Below, in pieces: positions 1-7,310 of a stretch of DNA of 12,240 nucleotides. The translations under genes were made by a program, and so were the position numbers. The number at the start of each line of letters is the position of its first letter. Within the stretch, counting starts at the first letter, position 1. This stretch comes from Deltaproteobacteria bacterium (GTDB taxonomy: Bacteria; Desulfobacterota; Desulfuromonadia; Geobacterales; DSM-12255): positions 1 to 12,240 of the forward strand of contig JAGFXN010000015.1 in assembly GCA_017861215.1 (NCBI GenBank), written 5' to 3'. The notes beneath the pieces are model-generated. The model made no database searches. It saw nothing but the letters and a program-made list of their open reading frames with translations, and was not told where the DNA came from.

Positions 1-1509
1 GAAACCGTATACCTCATAGGCGCCGGTCCCGGCGATCCCGGCCTGATAACGGTCAGGGGCAGGGAATGCATCTCCCTGGCGGATGTTGTCATTTACGACT
101 ACCTTGCCAACGGCGAACTCCTCAAGCACGCCAAACCGGATGCCGAGCTGATCTATGCCGGCAAGATCGGCGGAGCCCACAATCACGCCCAGTCACAGAT
201 CAACGACCTCCTGGTGGCAAAGGCCGCTGCCGGTAAAAAGGTGGCGCGGCTCAAGGGCGGCGATCCGTTCGTGTTCGGTCGTGGCGGTGAAGAGTGCGAG
301 GCGCTGGTTGCCGCGGGTATCAGTTTTGAAGTGGTGCCGGGGGTAACCGCCGCCATCGGTGCTGCCGCCTATGCCGGCATTCCGTTGACCCACCGGCAGG
401 TAACGACATCCGTTGCCTTTGTTACCGGTCATGAAAACCCTGACAAGGAAAGTACCGATATCGACTGGGAGAAACTCTCATTAGGCAGCGGCACCGTTGT
501 CTTTTACATGGGGGTGAAGAATCTGCCGCAGATTGCCGAAAATCTCATGGCGAACGGCCGCAGCCCCGATACTCCTGTTGCCTTGATCCGCTGGGGAACC
601 CGGGCAGAACAGGAGGTCTTGACCGGCAGTCTGGCTGATATTGCCGACAAGGTCAGAAAATCCGGCTTCAAGGCTCCCGCCATTACTGTCGTCGGCGAGG
701 TCGTCAACCTGCGACAAAGACTCCGCTGGTTCGACAATCGGCCGCTCTTCGGCAGAAACATTCTGGTGACAAGGGCTGCCGACCAGGCCGGCGAGTTCAG
801 CCGCCTGCTTGCCCTGCACGGGGCAAGGGTATTTGAATGCCCGACAATATCCCTGGTGGAACCTGACTCTCTGGCAGAACTCGATACCGCCATCGCTGCC
901 ATCACCTCCTATGACTGGCTCATTCTTACCTCCGGCAACGCGGTCCGCCGTTTTTTCGGCAGGCTGTACGAGCGTGGCCGGGACGCCAGGGCGCTTGCCG
1001 CCTGCCGGGTCGCTGCCGTAGGCCCGAAGAGCGCGGCAGCGGTCCGGGAATACGGCATCATTCCCGACCTTGTTCCTGCTGACTACAAGGCAGAAGGTGT
1101 CGTGGCGGAATTCGGCAGACTCGACATTGCCGGGAAAAAAATTCTCTTCCCGCGGGCAGACAAGTCGCGCGAGCTGATACCTTCCGCCCTTGCCGCCATG
1201 GGGGCTTGTGTCTCGGCGCCTGTCATCTACTGCAACCGGCTCCCGGAAACTCTGCCGCAAGAAGCGTTGCTCGCTTTGGAAGAGCGCCGCATCGACTGTG
1301 TCACCTTTACCGCGTCATCCACGGCCGAAAATCTCTCGGCCATGCTCGGCGAGAACCGCTTTCTCAGATTGCTGGACGGGGTCAAAGTTGCCTCCATCGG
1401 GCCGATAACGACCAGAACCTGTCTCGAGCTGGGGCTGCAGGTCGATATTGAACCGGAGAAATACACCCTTGAAAAGCTGACGGAACAGATAGTACAGTTC
1501 TTCAAATGA
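1..1509 (+). CDS. cobA-hemD: Uroporphyrinogen-III C-methyltransferase / uroporphyrinogen-III synthase fusion (5' partial)
   Basis: This is a bifunctional cytoplasmic tetrapyrrole enzyme. The N-terminal half (about residues 1-240 of the visible 502) is a SAM-dependent uroporphyrinogen-III methyltransferase that makes precorrin-2 for siroheme and cobalamin. The C-terminal half (about 249-502) is uroporphyrinogen-III synthase, which cyclises hydroxymethylbilane. Visible methyltransferase motifs are GAGPGDPGLIT (residues 7-17), RLKGGDPFVFGRGGEE (83-98), VVPGVTAA and AGIPLTHR. The synthase half shows TSGNAV (310-315) and FTASSTAENL (436-445), both typical of HemD. The reading frame is open from base 1. 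The glycine-rich motif normally lies only a few residues from the N-terminus, so probably fewer than ten codons and the start are missing. The fused form is common in clostridia and Geobacter-like bacteria. hemB follows after 19 bp, so the two are almost certainly cotranscribed. Family assignment is firm. Confidence 0.96.
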   Translation, partial: ETVYLIGAGPGDPGLITVRGRECISLADVVIYDYLANGELLKHAKPDAELIYAGKIGGAHNHAQSQINDLLVAKAAAGKKVARLKGGDPFVFGRGGEECEALVAAGISFEVVPGVTAAIGAAAYAGIPLTHRQVTTSVAFVTGHENPDKESTDIDWEKLSLGSGTVVFYMGVKNLPQIAENLMANGRSPDTPVALIRWGTRAEQEVLTGSLADIADKVRKSGFKAPAITVVGEVVNLRQRLRWFDNRPLFGRNILVTRAADQAGEFSRLLALHGARVFECPTISLVEPDSLAELDTAIAAITSYDWLILTSGNAVRRFFGRLYERGRDARALAACRVAAVGPKSAAAVREYGIIPDLVPADYKAEGVVAEFGRLDIAGKKILFPRADKSRELIPSALAAMGACVSAPVIYCNRLPETLPQEALLALEERRIDCVTFTASSTAENLSAMLGENRFLRLLDGVKVASIGPITTRTCLELGLQVDIEPEKYTLEKLTEQIVQFFK

Positions 1510-1528
1510 TAAAATAAAGGAGTCCATA

Positions 1529-2512
1529 ATGTTCTACCCACAATTTCGCGCCCGCCGCATCAGAGGCAATGAGATCTTCAGGAAGATGGTGCGGGAGACG
1601 ACCCTCGCTGCCAGTGACCTTATCTACCCGATGTTTTCAGCCTTCGGCAAAGGGATACACAAGGAGATCTCCTCCATGCCGGGGATCTACCAGCAGTCCA
1701 TTGAGAACATCGTCGCCGAAGCGCAGGAGGTTCATGCCCTTGGCGTTCCGGCGGTCATCCTCTTCGGCATTCCGGAAGCCAAGGATGCAGTGGGGAGCGA
1801 TGCCTACGCCGAGTGCGGCATCATTCAGGAGACGATCCGCGCCCTGAAGAAGGAGGTTCCCGGACTGGCGGTCATTACCGACGTCTGCATGTGCGAATAT
1901 ACCGATCACGGCCACTGCGGCATCATCAAGGACGGCGACGTGGACAACGACGCCACCCTGGAACTGCTCGCCAGAGAGGCGCTCTCCCATGTCCAGGCCG
2001 GCGCGGACATGGTTGCACCCTCGGACATGATGGACGGCCGGGTCGCCGCCATCAGGGAAATGCTGGACGGCAACGGCTTTGAAAAAATCCCCCTGATGAG
2101 TTATGCGGTCAAGTACGCTTCCGGCTACTACGGGCCGTTCCGTGAAGCTGCCGAGTCGACGCCGCAGTTCGGTGACCGCCGCTCCTACCAGATGGATCCG
2201 GCCAACCGGCGTGAAGGTCTGCGTGAGGCGCGGATGGACATGGAAGAAGGAGCGGACATCCTCATGGTCAAGCCTGGGCTCCCTTACCTGGATATCATCC
2301 GCGATCTGCGCAATGAATTCGACCTTCCCATCGCCGCCTATAACGTCTCCGGCGAGTACAGCATGATCAAGGCCGCAGCCCGCAACGGCTGGATCGATGA
2401 AGATCGGGTCATCATGGAGACGATGATTTCCTTCAAACGGGCGGGAGCGGATCTGATCCTGACCTATCATGCCAAAGAAGTGGCCAGGCTTTTAAAGAGC
2501 GGCAACTACTGA
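1529..2512 (+). CDS. hemB: Delta-aminolevulinic acid dehydratase (porphobilinogen synthase)
   Basis: This cytoplasmic enzyme condenses two 5-aminolevulinate molecules to porphobilinogen, the first common step of heme, siroheme and cobalamin synthesis. The 327-residue length is normal for the family. The two active-site lysines are visible: K195 in MSYAVKYASGYYGPF, which forms the Schiff base, and K248 in DILMVKPGLPYLD. The segment DVCMCEYTDHGHCG holds C120, C122 and C130, the three-cysteine site of zinc-dependent HemB, as opposed to the aspartate-rich magnesium type. The start ATG has a good Shine-Dalgarno, AAGGAG at 1517-1522, with a 6-nt spacer. It lies 19 bp after the cobA-hemD stop, so it is downstream in the same operon. 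No strong hairpin terminator follows; a T7 run at 2566-2572 lies in the repeat-rich spacer. Confidence 0.98.
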   Translation: MFYPQFRARRIRGNEIFRKMVRETTLAASDLIYPMFSAFGKGIHKEISSMPGIYQQSIENIVAEAQEVHALGVPAVILFGIPEAKDAVGSDAYAECGIIQETIRALKKEVPGLAVITDVCMCEYTDHGHCGIIKDGDVDNDATLELLAREALSHVQAGADMVAPSDMMDGRVAAIREMLDGNGFEKIPLMSYAVKYASGYYGPFREAAESTPQFGDRRSYQMDPANRREGLREARMDMEEGADILMVKPGLPYLDIIRDLRNEFDLPIAAYNVSGEYSMIKAAARNGWIDEDRVIMETMISFKRAGADLILTYHAKEVARLLKSGNY

Positions 2513-2518
2513 AAACCT

Positions 2519-2649
2519 AACGCACCGCAAAGAACGCCAGGAACGCAACGAAAGTCAGAAGCCTGTTTTTTTGAGTCATACCTAAAAAATCCTTGTTTCG
2601 GTTTTCTTCGCGTTCCTCGCTTAAAAGCGCCTACTTTTGGTGCGTTCCT
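2519..2649. repeat. Degenerate inverted/direct repeat cluster in the hemB-oleC spacer
   Basis: This 163-bp spacer (2513-2675) is built of short related words. AACGCACC at 2519-2526 is the exact reverse complement of GGTGCGTT at 2639-2646. AGGAACGC at 2539-2546 is the exact reverse complement of GCGTTCCT at 2610-2617, and GCGTTCCT is repeated directly at 2642-2649. The left arm also reads as loosely iterated AACGC units. The layout suggests a small palindromic dispersed repeat, or the decayed remains of one, although the arms differ in length (about 28 and 40 bases). It could fold in RNA and act as a weak terminator or processing site after hemB. No promoter for the downstream gene is convincing here. 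Whether related copies exist elsewhere in the genome cannot be seen from this window. Confidence 0.5.
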
Positions 2650-2675
2650 AGCGGTTCAAACATCTTTTCCGGTTT

Positions 2676-4316
2676 ATGCTCTTTATGTCCTCTGAAAGCT
2701 TTGTAAATATCTCCCGCCCGCTCACCGAAATGGCTGCGCTGCAGCCCGACACTGCCGCTATCATCTTTCCGGAACAGCACCGAACGCTGACCTTCCGTGA
2801 ACTTGACGACTGGAGCAGCAGGCTTGCCGCCGGGTTCGAGAGACTCGGCATCAGCAGAGGGGTACGCACCGCCCTGCTGGTACCCCCGTCACCGGAACTG
2901 TTTGCCGTTACCTTTGCACTTTTCAAGTGCGGCGCGGTACCGGTCCTCATCGATCCGGGCATCGGCGCCAGAAATATGAAGGGCTGTCTCGCCGATGCCT
3001 CACCCGCCGCCTTCATCGGCATCCCGAAAGCGCATCTTGCCAGGAGGCTGCTGGGATGGGGACGGGCCTCTCTGCGAACGCTCATCACCGTCAATGGCGG
3101 CAGATTCTGGGGAGGCATTCCTCTGGCAGAAGTTCAGGGCAGCGAGACAGCGTATACTCCGGCAGAAACCCGGCGGGACGAAACTGCCGCCATTCTCTTT
3201 ACCAGCGGCAGCACCGGTTCGCCAAAGGGTGTCGTCTATACCCACGGCAACTTTGCAGCGCAGATTGCAGCACTGCAGGAGATGTACGGCATCTCTCCCG
3301 GCGAGATCGACCTGCCGACCTTTCCGCTTTTTGCCCTCTTTGCCCCGGCACTCGGCATGACAGCACTCATCCCGCAGATGGATTTTACCAGGCCGGGGAT
3401 GGTAGACCCTCAAAAAATAATAGAAATCGCCCGAGAGTACCGCGCCACACCCATGTTCGGCTCTCCTGCGCTCCTGAACCGTGTCGGCCGCTATGGCGCC
3501 GCACATGGCGTTTCCTTGCCGCACATGAAACGGGTCATCTCCGCCGGTGCGCCGGTTCCTGCTGCGGTCCTGGAGCGTTTTGCCGGTCTCCTGCCGGCAG
3601 ATGCAGGCATTTTCACCCCTTACGGTGCGACTGAAGCACTGCCGGTCAGTTCGATCGGTCATCGCGAGATCCTGGCCGAAACCTCCCGCGCAACCTGCAA
3701 GGGAAAGGGAATCTGTGTCGGGCTCCCCGTCACAGGGCTTGCAGTGGCTATTATCCCGATAACCGACGAGCCGGTTCCTGGCTGGTCTGACGACCTGCGC
3801 CTTCCCGCCGGAGAGATCGGCGAAATTGCCGTCTCCGGACCGCAGGTGACCGCAGCCTATTTTGGCCGCCCTGAAGCGACACGACTCGCCAAGATTGCTG
3901 CTCCGGACGGCGGTTTCTGGCACAGAATGGGTGATCTCGGTTATCGGGATGAAGCGGGACGGATCTGGTTCTGCGGCAGAAAGAGCCATCGGCTCATCAC
4001 CCGACAGGGAGTGCTGTTCACCATTCCGGTCGAAGGGGTCTTCAATGCCCATCCGGACGTCTTCCGCACCGCCCTGGTCGGTAGCGGCGAGCGTGGCAGC
4101 CAGCGTCCGGTGCTCTGCGTAGAACTGGAAAAGGGTGTCGGCAGGAGAGAGGAGACCAGAATTCGGCGTGAGCTCCTGGAGATCGGCGCACGCTTTCAGC
4201 ATACGGCAGGAGTCAGGGAGATTCTCTTCCACCCTGCTTTCCCGGTGGATATTCGTCACAATGCGAAGATCTTTCGGGAAAAGCTGGCTCTTTGGGCAAC
4301 AGGGAGATTGGCATGA
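2676..4316 (+). CDS. oleC: OleC-like AMP-dependent synthetase (beta-lactone synthetase)
   Basis: This is a 546-residue adenylate-forming enzyme of the ANL superfamily. Conserved cores are visible in order: the P-loop-like TSGSTGSPKG (residues 176-185), TPYGATE (314-320), MGDLGYRDEAGRIWFCGRK (from 418), and a C-terminal VDIRHNAKIFREKL with K531 and K536 as candidates for the catalytic A10 lysine. The VDIRHNAKI ending and the adjacent OleD-like reductase point to OleC. OleC activates a 2-alkyl-3-hydroxyalkanoic acid with ATP and closes it to a beta-lactone in long-chain olefin synthesis. Product and substrate are inferred from family and context; a generic fatty-acid CoA ligase is the main alternative. 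The start is uncertain: ATG codons occur at 2676 and 2685 and neither has a clear Shine-Dalgarno. The stop overlaps the next gene's start as ATGA, so translation is coupled. oleA and oleB are not nearby. Confidence 0.85.
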   Translation: MLFMSSESFVNISRPLTEMAALQPDTAAIIFPEQHRTLTFRELDDWSSRLAAGFERLGISRGVRTALLVPPSPELFAVTFALFKCGAVPVLIDPGIGARNMKGCLADASPAAFIGIPKAHLARRLLGWGRASLRTLITVNGGRFWGGIPLAEVQGSETAYTPAETRRDETAAILFTSGSTGSPKGVVYTHGNFAAQIAALQEMYGISPGEIDLPTFPLFALFAPALGMTALIPQMDFTRPGMVDPQKIIEIAREYRATPMFGSPALLNRVGRYGAAHGVSLPHMKRVISAGAPVPAAVLERFAGLLPADAGIFTPYGATEALPVSSIGHREILAETSRATCKGKGICVGLPVTGLAVAIIPITDEPVPGWSDDLRLPAGEIGEIAVSGPQVTAAYFGRPEATRLAKIAAPDGGFWHRMGDLGYRDEAGRIWFCGRKSHRLITRQGVLFTIPVEGVFNAHPDVFRTALVGSGERGSQRPVLCVELEKGVGRREETRIRRELLEIGARFQHTAGVREILFHPAFPVDIRHNAKIFREKLALWATGRLA

Positions 4317-5323
4317 AAGCTCTGGTGACGGGCGGCGGCGGCTTTCTGGGCAGCGTCATTGTCAGGATGCTGCGGGAGCGGGGCGACGAGGTCGTCAGCT
4401 TCTCCAGAGCCGACTACCCGCTGCTTGCCGCCCTCGGGGTGACCCAGCTGCGCGGCGACCTTGCCGACCATACGGCAGTTACCGCGGCGGCGCAGGGATG
4501 CGACATCGTCTTTCACGTGGCGGCCAAAGCCGGGATTTGGGGATCTTACGAGGATTATCATGCGACCAACGTAACCGGCACAGAGTCGGTGCTGGCTGCC
4601 TGCCGTGCTCACGGCATCAAACGACTGGTAACGACCGGCTCGCCAAGCGTTGTCTTTGGCGGCGGCGATATTGAAGGCGGGGATGAATCGCTCCCCTATC
4701 CCGATCATTATGCAGCGCACTATCCTCTGACAAAAATGCTTGCCGAGCGGCTTGTCCTGCAGGCAAATTCACCGCAACTGGCAACTGTCTCCCTCAGACC
4801 GCATCTGATCTGGGGCCCGGGAGATAATCATCTGCTGCCGAGAATTATTGATAAGGCAAGGAAGGGGCGGCTGAAGCGGATCGGAAAGCGGGCCTGCGTC
4901 GTTGACACCGTCTATATTGACAATGCAGCACAAGCCCATCTACTGGCGGCAGACCGGCTTGAACCGGGGAGCGTCATTGCCGGAAAAGCCTATTTCATCA
5001 CCAACGACGAGCCGCTGCCGCTCTGGGAGATGGTGAACAGAATGCTTGCCGCAGCAGACATGGCCCCGGTAACCACGACTGTTTCACCAGGCGCCGCCAA
5101 AGTGGTTGCCGTAATCTGTGAAACTCTCTGGAAGTTATTGAGAATTTCCGGCGAACCGCCGCTGACCCGCTTTGTAGCGGAAGAGCTTTCTACCGCTCAC
5201 TGGTTCGATATCAGTGCAGCACGAAGGGATCTGGGTTACGAGCCGGAAATTTCCATAGAGGAAGGGTTAAGGCGGCTGCGCGCATGGCTGGCTGCTTCTG
5301 GACTACTTGCCGAGAAAAGGTGA
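4313..5323 (+). CDS. oleD: OleD-like NAD(P)-dependent reductase/epimerase-family protein
   Basis: This 336-residue extended short-chain dehydrogenase has an N-terminal Rossmann fold with TGGGGFLG just after the start. The catalytic pair is Y137 and K141 in YPLTK, preceded by a serine-containing TTGSPSVVFGGG segment. A ...LRPHLIWGPGDNHLLPRI segment is typical of the 3-beta-HSD/OleD group. By homology and its coupling to an OleC-type gene, it should reduce a 2-alkyl-3-oxoalkanoic acid to the 2-alkyl-3-hydroxy acid, the substrate of OleC. I chose ATG at 4313. It overlaps the oleC stop (ATGA) and has GGGAG at 4302-4306 with a 6-nt spacer; an upstream in-frame TTG at 4292 would add seven residues inside oleC and has no ribosome site. 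The 3' end overlaps the convergent phosphate permease gene by 21 bp. A sterol-type dehydrogenase role is a less likely alternative. Confidence 0.84.
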   Translation: MKALVTGGGGFLGSVIVRMLRERGDEVVSFSRADYPLLAALGVTQLRGDLADHTAVTAAAQGCDIVFHVAAKAGIWGSYEDYHATNVTGTESVLAACRAHGIKRLVTTGSPSVVFGGGDIEGGDESLPYPDHYAAHYPLTKMLAERLVLQANSPQLATVSLRPHLIWGPGDNHLLPRIIDKARKGRLKRIGKRACVVDTVYIDNAAQAHLLAADRLEPGSVIAGKAYFITNDEPLPLWEMVNRMLAAADMAPVTTTVSPGAAKVVAVICETLWKLLRISGEPPLTRFVAEELSTAHWFDISAARRDLGYEPEISIEEGLRRLRAWLAASGLLAEKR

Positions 5324-6304
5324 CAGCAACAGATAGCAGGCATAGGCCACTATAGCAGAAGCAGGAATGGTGAGCACCCAGGCAATCAGTATCCGCTGTG
5401 CTACCGTCCAGTTCACTGCAGAGAGTCTCTTTGAAAGACCAACCCCGAGAATGGCTGACGTGATGACATGGGTGGTGCTGACCGGCATCCCTATGGAGGC
5501 GGCACCAAGGATTACCCCTGCCGAGGCAGTTTCTACACAGAAGCCGTGAACCGGCTGCAGCTTGACAAAATCATGGCCGACCGTCTTGATGATCCGCCAC
5601 CCGCCGGCAGCCGTGCCGAGACCCATGGCAATCGCACATGACATCTTTACCCATACCGGTACGTCAAAAGCAGGTATCAGTCCGTAGCTTAACAACGCCA
5701 TGGTGATTACCCCCATCGACTTCTGGGCATCGGCAGTACCATGTGCAAAAGCCATGCAGGCTGCAGAAACTATCTGCATGCGCCGGAAGCCCTTGTTCAG
5801 TCCGCTTGGTGATTTATTGCGAAAGGCCCAGTAGATAATGATCATAAAAACAAAGCCGATAGCTGTGCCGATCACTGGTGAAATAAGCAGCGCAAGGACA
5901 ATCTTTTCGAGTCCTGCCCAGTGGAGAGCGGCACTGCCTGCATGAGCCAGGACTGCGCCGATGATGCCGCCGATGATTGCGTGGGACGAGGATGAGGGTA
6001 AGCCGTAGTACCAGGTAATTATATCCCAGATTATTGCTCCCAGAATTCCGGCAAGCACTACCATCTGGGTTATATTGTCCTTGTCAACTATCCCCTTTCC
6101 TATGGTAGCGGCCACTTTTGTCGAAACCATGGCCCCGGCAAAATTCAGTATTGCCGCCATGAATATTGCCGCCCTTACTGTCAGCGCCCTGGTTGAAACG
6201 CACGTGGCAATGGCATTTGCGGTATCGTGAAAACCGTTGATATAATCAAAGACCAGCGCGGCAAGAATGACCAGCACCAGCATTATCAATGTTGCATCAG
6301 GCAT
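5303..6304 (-). CDS. pit: PiT-family inorganic phosphate permease
   Basis: This is an inner-membrane phosphate transporter of the PiT family (PF01384), expected to move phosphate with a metal ion, coupled to a cation. The 333-residue protein is almost wholly hydrophobic helices. It carries the two inverted family signatures: an N-terminal copy DYINGFHDTANAIATCVSTRAL (from residue 20) and a C-terminal copy around GMPVSTTHVITSAILGVG, plus a central GLPSSSSHAIIGGIIG element. It is the short bacterial/archaeal type, lacking the long central loop of E. coli PitA (about 500 residues). Its ATG lies within the end of the DUF47 gene (8-bp overlap, 6297-6304), and no strong ribosome site precedes it, so translation is probably coupled. 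DUF47-pit pairing is a recurrent bacterial arrangement. The 3' end runs 21 bp into convergent oleD. Confidence 0.96.
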   Translation of the reverse strand: MPDATLIMLVLVILAALVFDYINGFHDTANAIATCVSTRALTVRAAIFMAAILNFAGAMVSTKVAATIGKGIVDKDNITQMVVLAGILGAIIWDIITWYYGLPSSSSHAIIGGIIGAVLAHAGSAALHWAGLEKIVLALLISPVIGTAIGFVFMIIIYWAFRNKSPSGLNKGFRRMQIVSAACMAFAHGTADAQKSMGVITMALLSYGLIPAFDVPVWVKMSCAIAMGLGTAAGGWRIIKTVGHDFVKLQPVHGFCVETASAGVILGAASIGMPVSTTHVITSAILGVGLSKRLSAVNWTVAQRILIAWVLTIPASAIVAYACYLLLSPFLGK

Positions 6305-6914
6305 TCTTTAGCACCACGCTTTCCAGAATATTAGCTGCATCTTCACATTTATCCGTTGCTTTCTCCAGCGTTTCGTAGATCTCCTTCCACTTTATCAGCT
6401 GAATCGGATCTTTCTCCTCATCAAACAGCCGGCTGACCGCTTCGCGGCAGACGCGGTCACCTTCATTCTCTAAAGCGTTCACTTCCACGCAGTACACGGC
6501 GATCGGTTCCATTTTGCCGCCCATAACATGGAGCGCTTTATTGATGGCCTCAGCCCCCTTTAGGATCAGAAATGCCAGCTCTTTTGCCTCAGGTGTTGAA
6601 GCTTCAACATTGTACATGACAAAGCGTTGTGCTGAGCCGTCGATCAGGTCAAGGATGTCATCCAGAGCAGAAGCGAGCGAGTAGATGTCTTCCCGGTCAA
6701 ATGGGGTGATGAAGCTTTTGTTCAGTTTTTTGATAATCTCATGAGTCTGCGTATCTCCCCGATGCTCAATATCCTTGATTGCTTTCTGGCTTGCCACCGG
6801 ATCAGAGTAGTGATCAAGCATCTCCTTCAGCTTAATTGCACCTTCGACGATTATGCCACCCATTTCCTGGAACATCTGGAAAAATTTCTCTTCTTTCGGG
6901 ATAAGTCCGAACAT
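6297..6914 (-). CDS. DUF47 / PhoU-like phosphate transport regulator
   Basis: This 205-residue, largely helical cytoplasmic protein belongs to the DUF47 (UPF0111, PhoU-like) family, usually encoded next to PiT permeases and thought to modulate phosphate transport. Two PhoU-like metal-binding repeats are visible: an EHRGD...TH segment followed by DREDIYSLASALDDILDLID, and an ENEGDRVCREAV segment followed by WKEIYETLEKATDKCEDAANILE near the C-terminus. I chose ATG at 6914, giving the family-typical MFGLIPKEEKFF start. The AGGAG at 6926-6930 is 11 nt from this ATG but only 2 nt from a GTG three codons upstream (6923), which would be too close. A good sigma70-type promoter lies upstream at 6997-7024. 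It is the first gene of a two-gene unit with pit. The molecular mechanism of DUF47 proteins is not settled. Confidence 0.93.
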   Translation of the reverse strand: MFGLIPKEEKFFQMFQEMGGIIVEGAIKLKEMLDHYSDPVASQKAIKDIEHRGDTQTHEIIKKLNKSFITPFDREDIYSLASALDDILDLIDGSAQRFVMYNVEASTPEAKELAFLILKGAEAINKALHVMGGKMEPIAVYCVEVNALENEGDRVCREAVSRLFDEEKDPIQLIKWKEIYETLEKATDKCEDAANILESVVLKNA

Positions 6915-6925
6915 TGTTGTCACAT

Positions 6926-6930
6926 CTCCT
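6926..6930 (-). promoter_or_regulatory. Ribosome binding site of the DUF47 gene
   Basis: On the minus strand the sequence reads AAAGGAGATGTGACAACAATG. The AGGAG core decides between two candidate starts. GTG at 6923 is 2 nt away, too close to be used well. ATG at 6914 is 11 nt away, slightly long but acceptable and consistent with the conserved family N-terminus. Confidence 0.6.
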
Positions 6931-6996
6931 TTGCAGAGTTAATTCGGTTGGCTCACAACACTGCATTTTTTTGCTTAATGAGGAATAAACTTTTTG

Positions 6997-7024
6997 AATA
7001 TAGCAGACACTGCTGCTGTGTCAA
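6997..7024 (-). promoter_or_regulatory. Sigma70-type promoter for the DUF47-pit operon
   Basis: On the minus strand, TTGACA (7024-7019) is a perfect -35 box and TATATT (7002-6997) is a one-mismatch -10 box, separated by 16 bp. Transcription would start near 6990, leaving a leader of about 75 nt before the DUF47 ATG. The position just upstream of DUF47 and after the hemH-linked small gene suggests that phosphate genes have their own promoter. No E. coli-style Pho box was recognised. Confidence 0.65.
7006..7022. promoter_or_regulatory. Operator-like palindrome inside the DUF47-pit promoter
   Basis: GACACTGCTGCTGTGTC is a 17-bp imperfect palindrome: seven of eight base pairs match around a central base, with a perfect GACAC/GTGTC outer pair. 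It occupies the spacer between the -35 and -10 boxes and overlaps the -35, a position typical of repressor operators. No regulator can be named from the sequence, and a palindrome of this size can arise by chance. Confidence 0.35.
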
Positions 7025-7079
7025 AAAGAATTGCACCGTCTTGCACCATTTGCCTTGCTGCTTCGCATGGCTTAGACGG

Positions 7080-7115
7080 ATATGCAGCAAACGGTCGCTT
7101 TTTAAAATATGCAGC
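7080..7115. repeat. 9-bp direct repeat downstream of the CxxC gene
   Basis: ATATGCAGC occurs at 7080-7088 and again at 7107-7115, 27 bp apart, immediately after the stop of the small CxxC gene (minus strand). The second copy abuts the stop codon. The meaning is unknown; it may be chance. No clear rho-independent terminator is visible between this gene and the DUF47 promoter. Confidence 0.35.
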
Positions 7116-7310
7116 TTAAAGCTCTGCTTCATTCAGATACATCATGGCCAGTCGGCCTCTGTTCTCGAGACAAAGCCGGCAGAGCATGCCGCTATCCTGC
7201 CAGTGGTTCTCTGCCAGCCATCTGCCAGCATCTGCAAAAACCGTCTCTTCACCGGCTCTGTCAATGCTCTCGCCGCAAAGAGCGCATGTCATGCCGTTGC
7301 CAGCTGTCAT
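7116..7310 (-). CDS. Small protein with two CxxC knuckles, coupled to hemH
   Basis: This is a 64-residue soluble protein that I do not recognise by name. It has two CxxC pairs, C9-x2-C12 (CALC) and C44-x2-C47 (CRLC), separated by 31 residues that include several acidic residues and two tryptophans. This spacing suggests one structural zinc site of zinc-ribbon type; an iron or other metal site is possible. There is no signal peptide or membrane segment. It is judged real because its ATG overlaps the hemH stop as ATGA, the same coupling used between the lipoprotein and hemH, and because paired cysteine knuckles are unlikely in a random frame. An internal ATG at residue 7 is an alternative start. 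Plus-strand frames over the same bases have no coherent motif. Function is unknown; a link to iron or heme metabolism is only suggested by position. Confidence 0.75.
   Translation of the reverse strand: MTAGNGMTCALCGESIDRAGEETVFADAGRWLAENHWQDSGMLCRLCLENRGRLAMMYLNEAEL

Noticed and set aside
481..1260. A 259-codon open frame on the minus strand
   Set aside because: It is antisense to cobA-hemD, whose motifs are intact; no ribosome site or recognisable domain.
1637..2470. A 277-codon open frame on the minus strand
   Set aside because: It is antisense to hemB, with no recognisable domain and composition that mirrors the hemB codons.
2566..2572. Rho-independent terminator after hemB, based on a T7 run
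   Set aside because: No stable GC-rich stem directly precedes the T run; the nearby inverted words pair only across a long distance.
3000..4259. A 419-codon open frame on the minus strand
   Set aside because: It lies wholly opposite oleC, shows no family motif, has low-complexity composition, and oleC has complete ANL motifs in the other strand. Long antisense frames are common in sequence with this codon use.
4514..4519. CACGTG cores inside oleD and at 6201-6206 in pit as further parS sites
   Set aside because: Only the central hexamer matches; the flanking TGTTT/AAACA arms are absent.
6915..7115. A Pho box upstream of DUF47-pit
   Set aside because: No pair of CTGTCAT-like direct repeats with the right spacing could be found.
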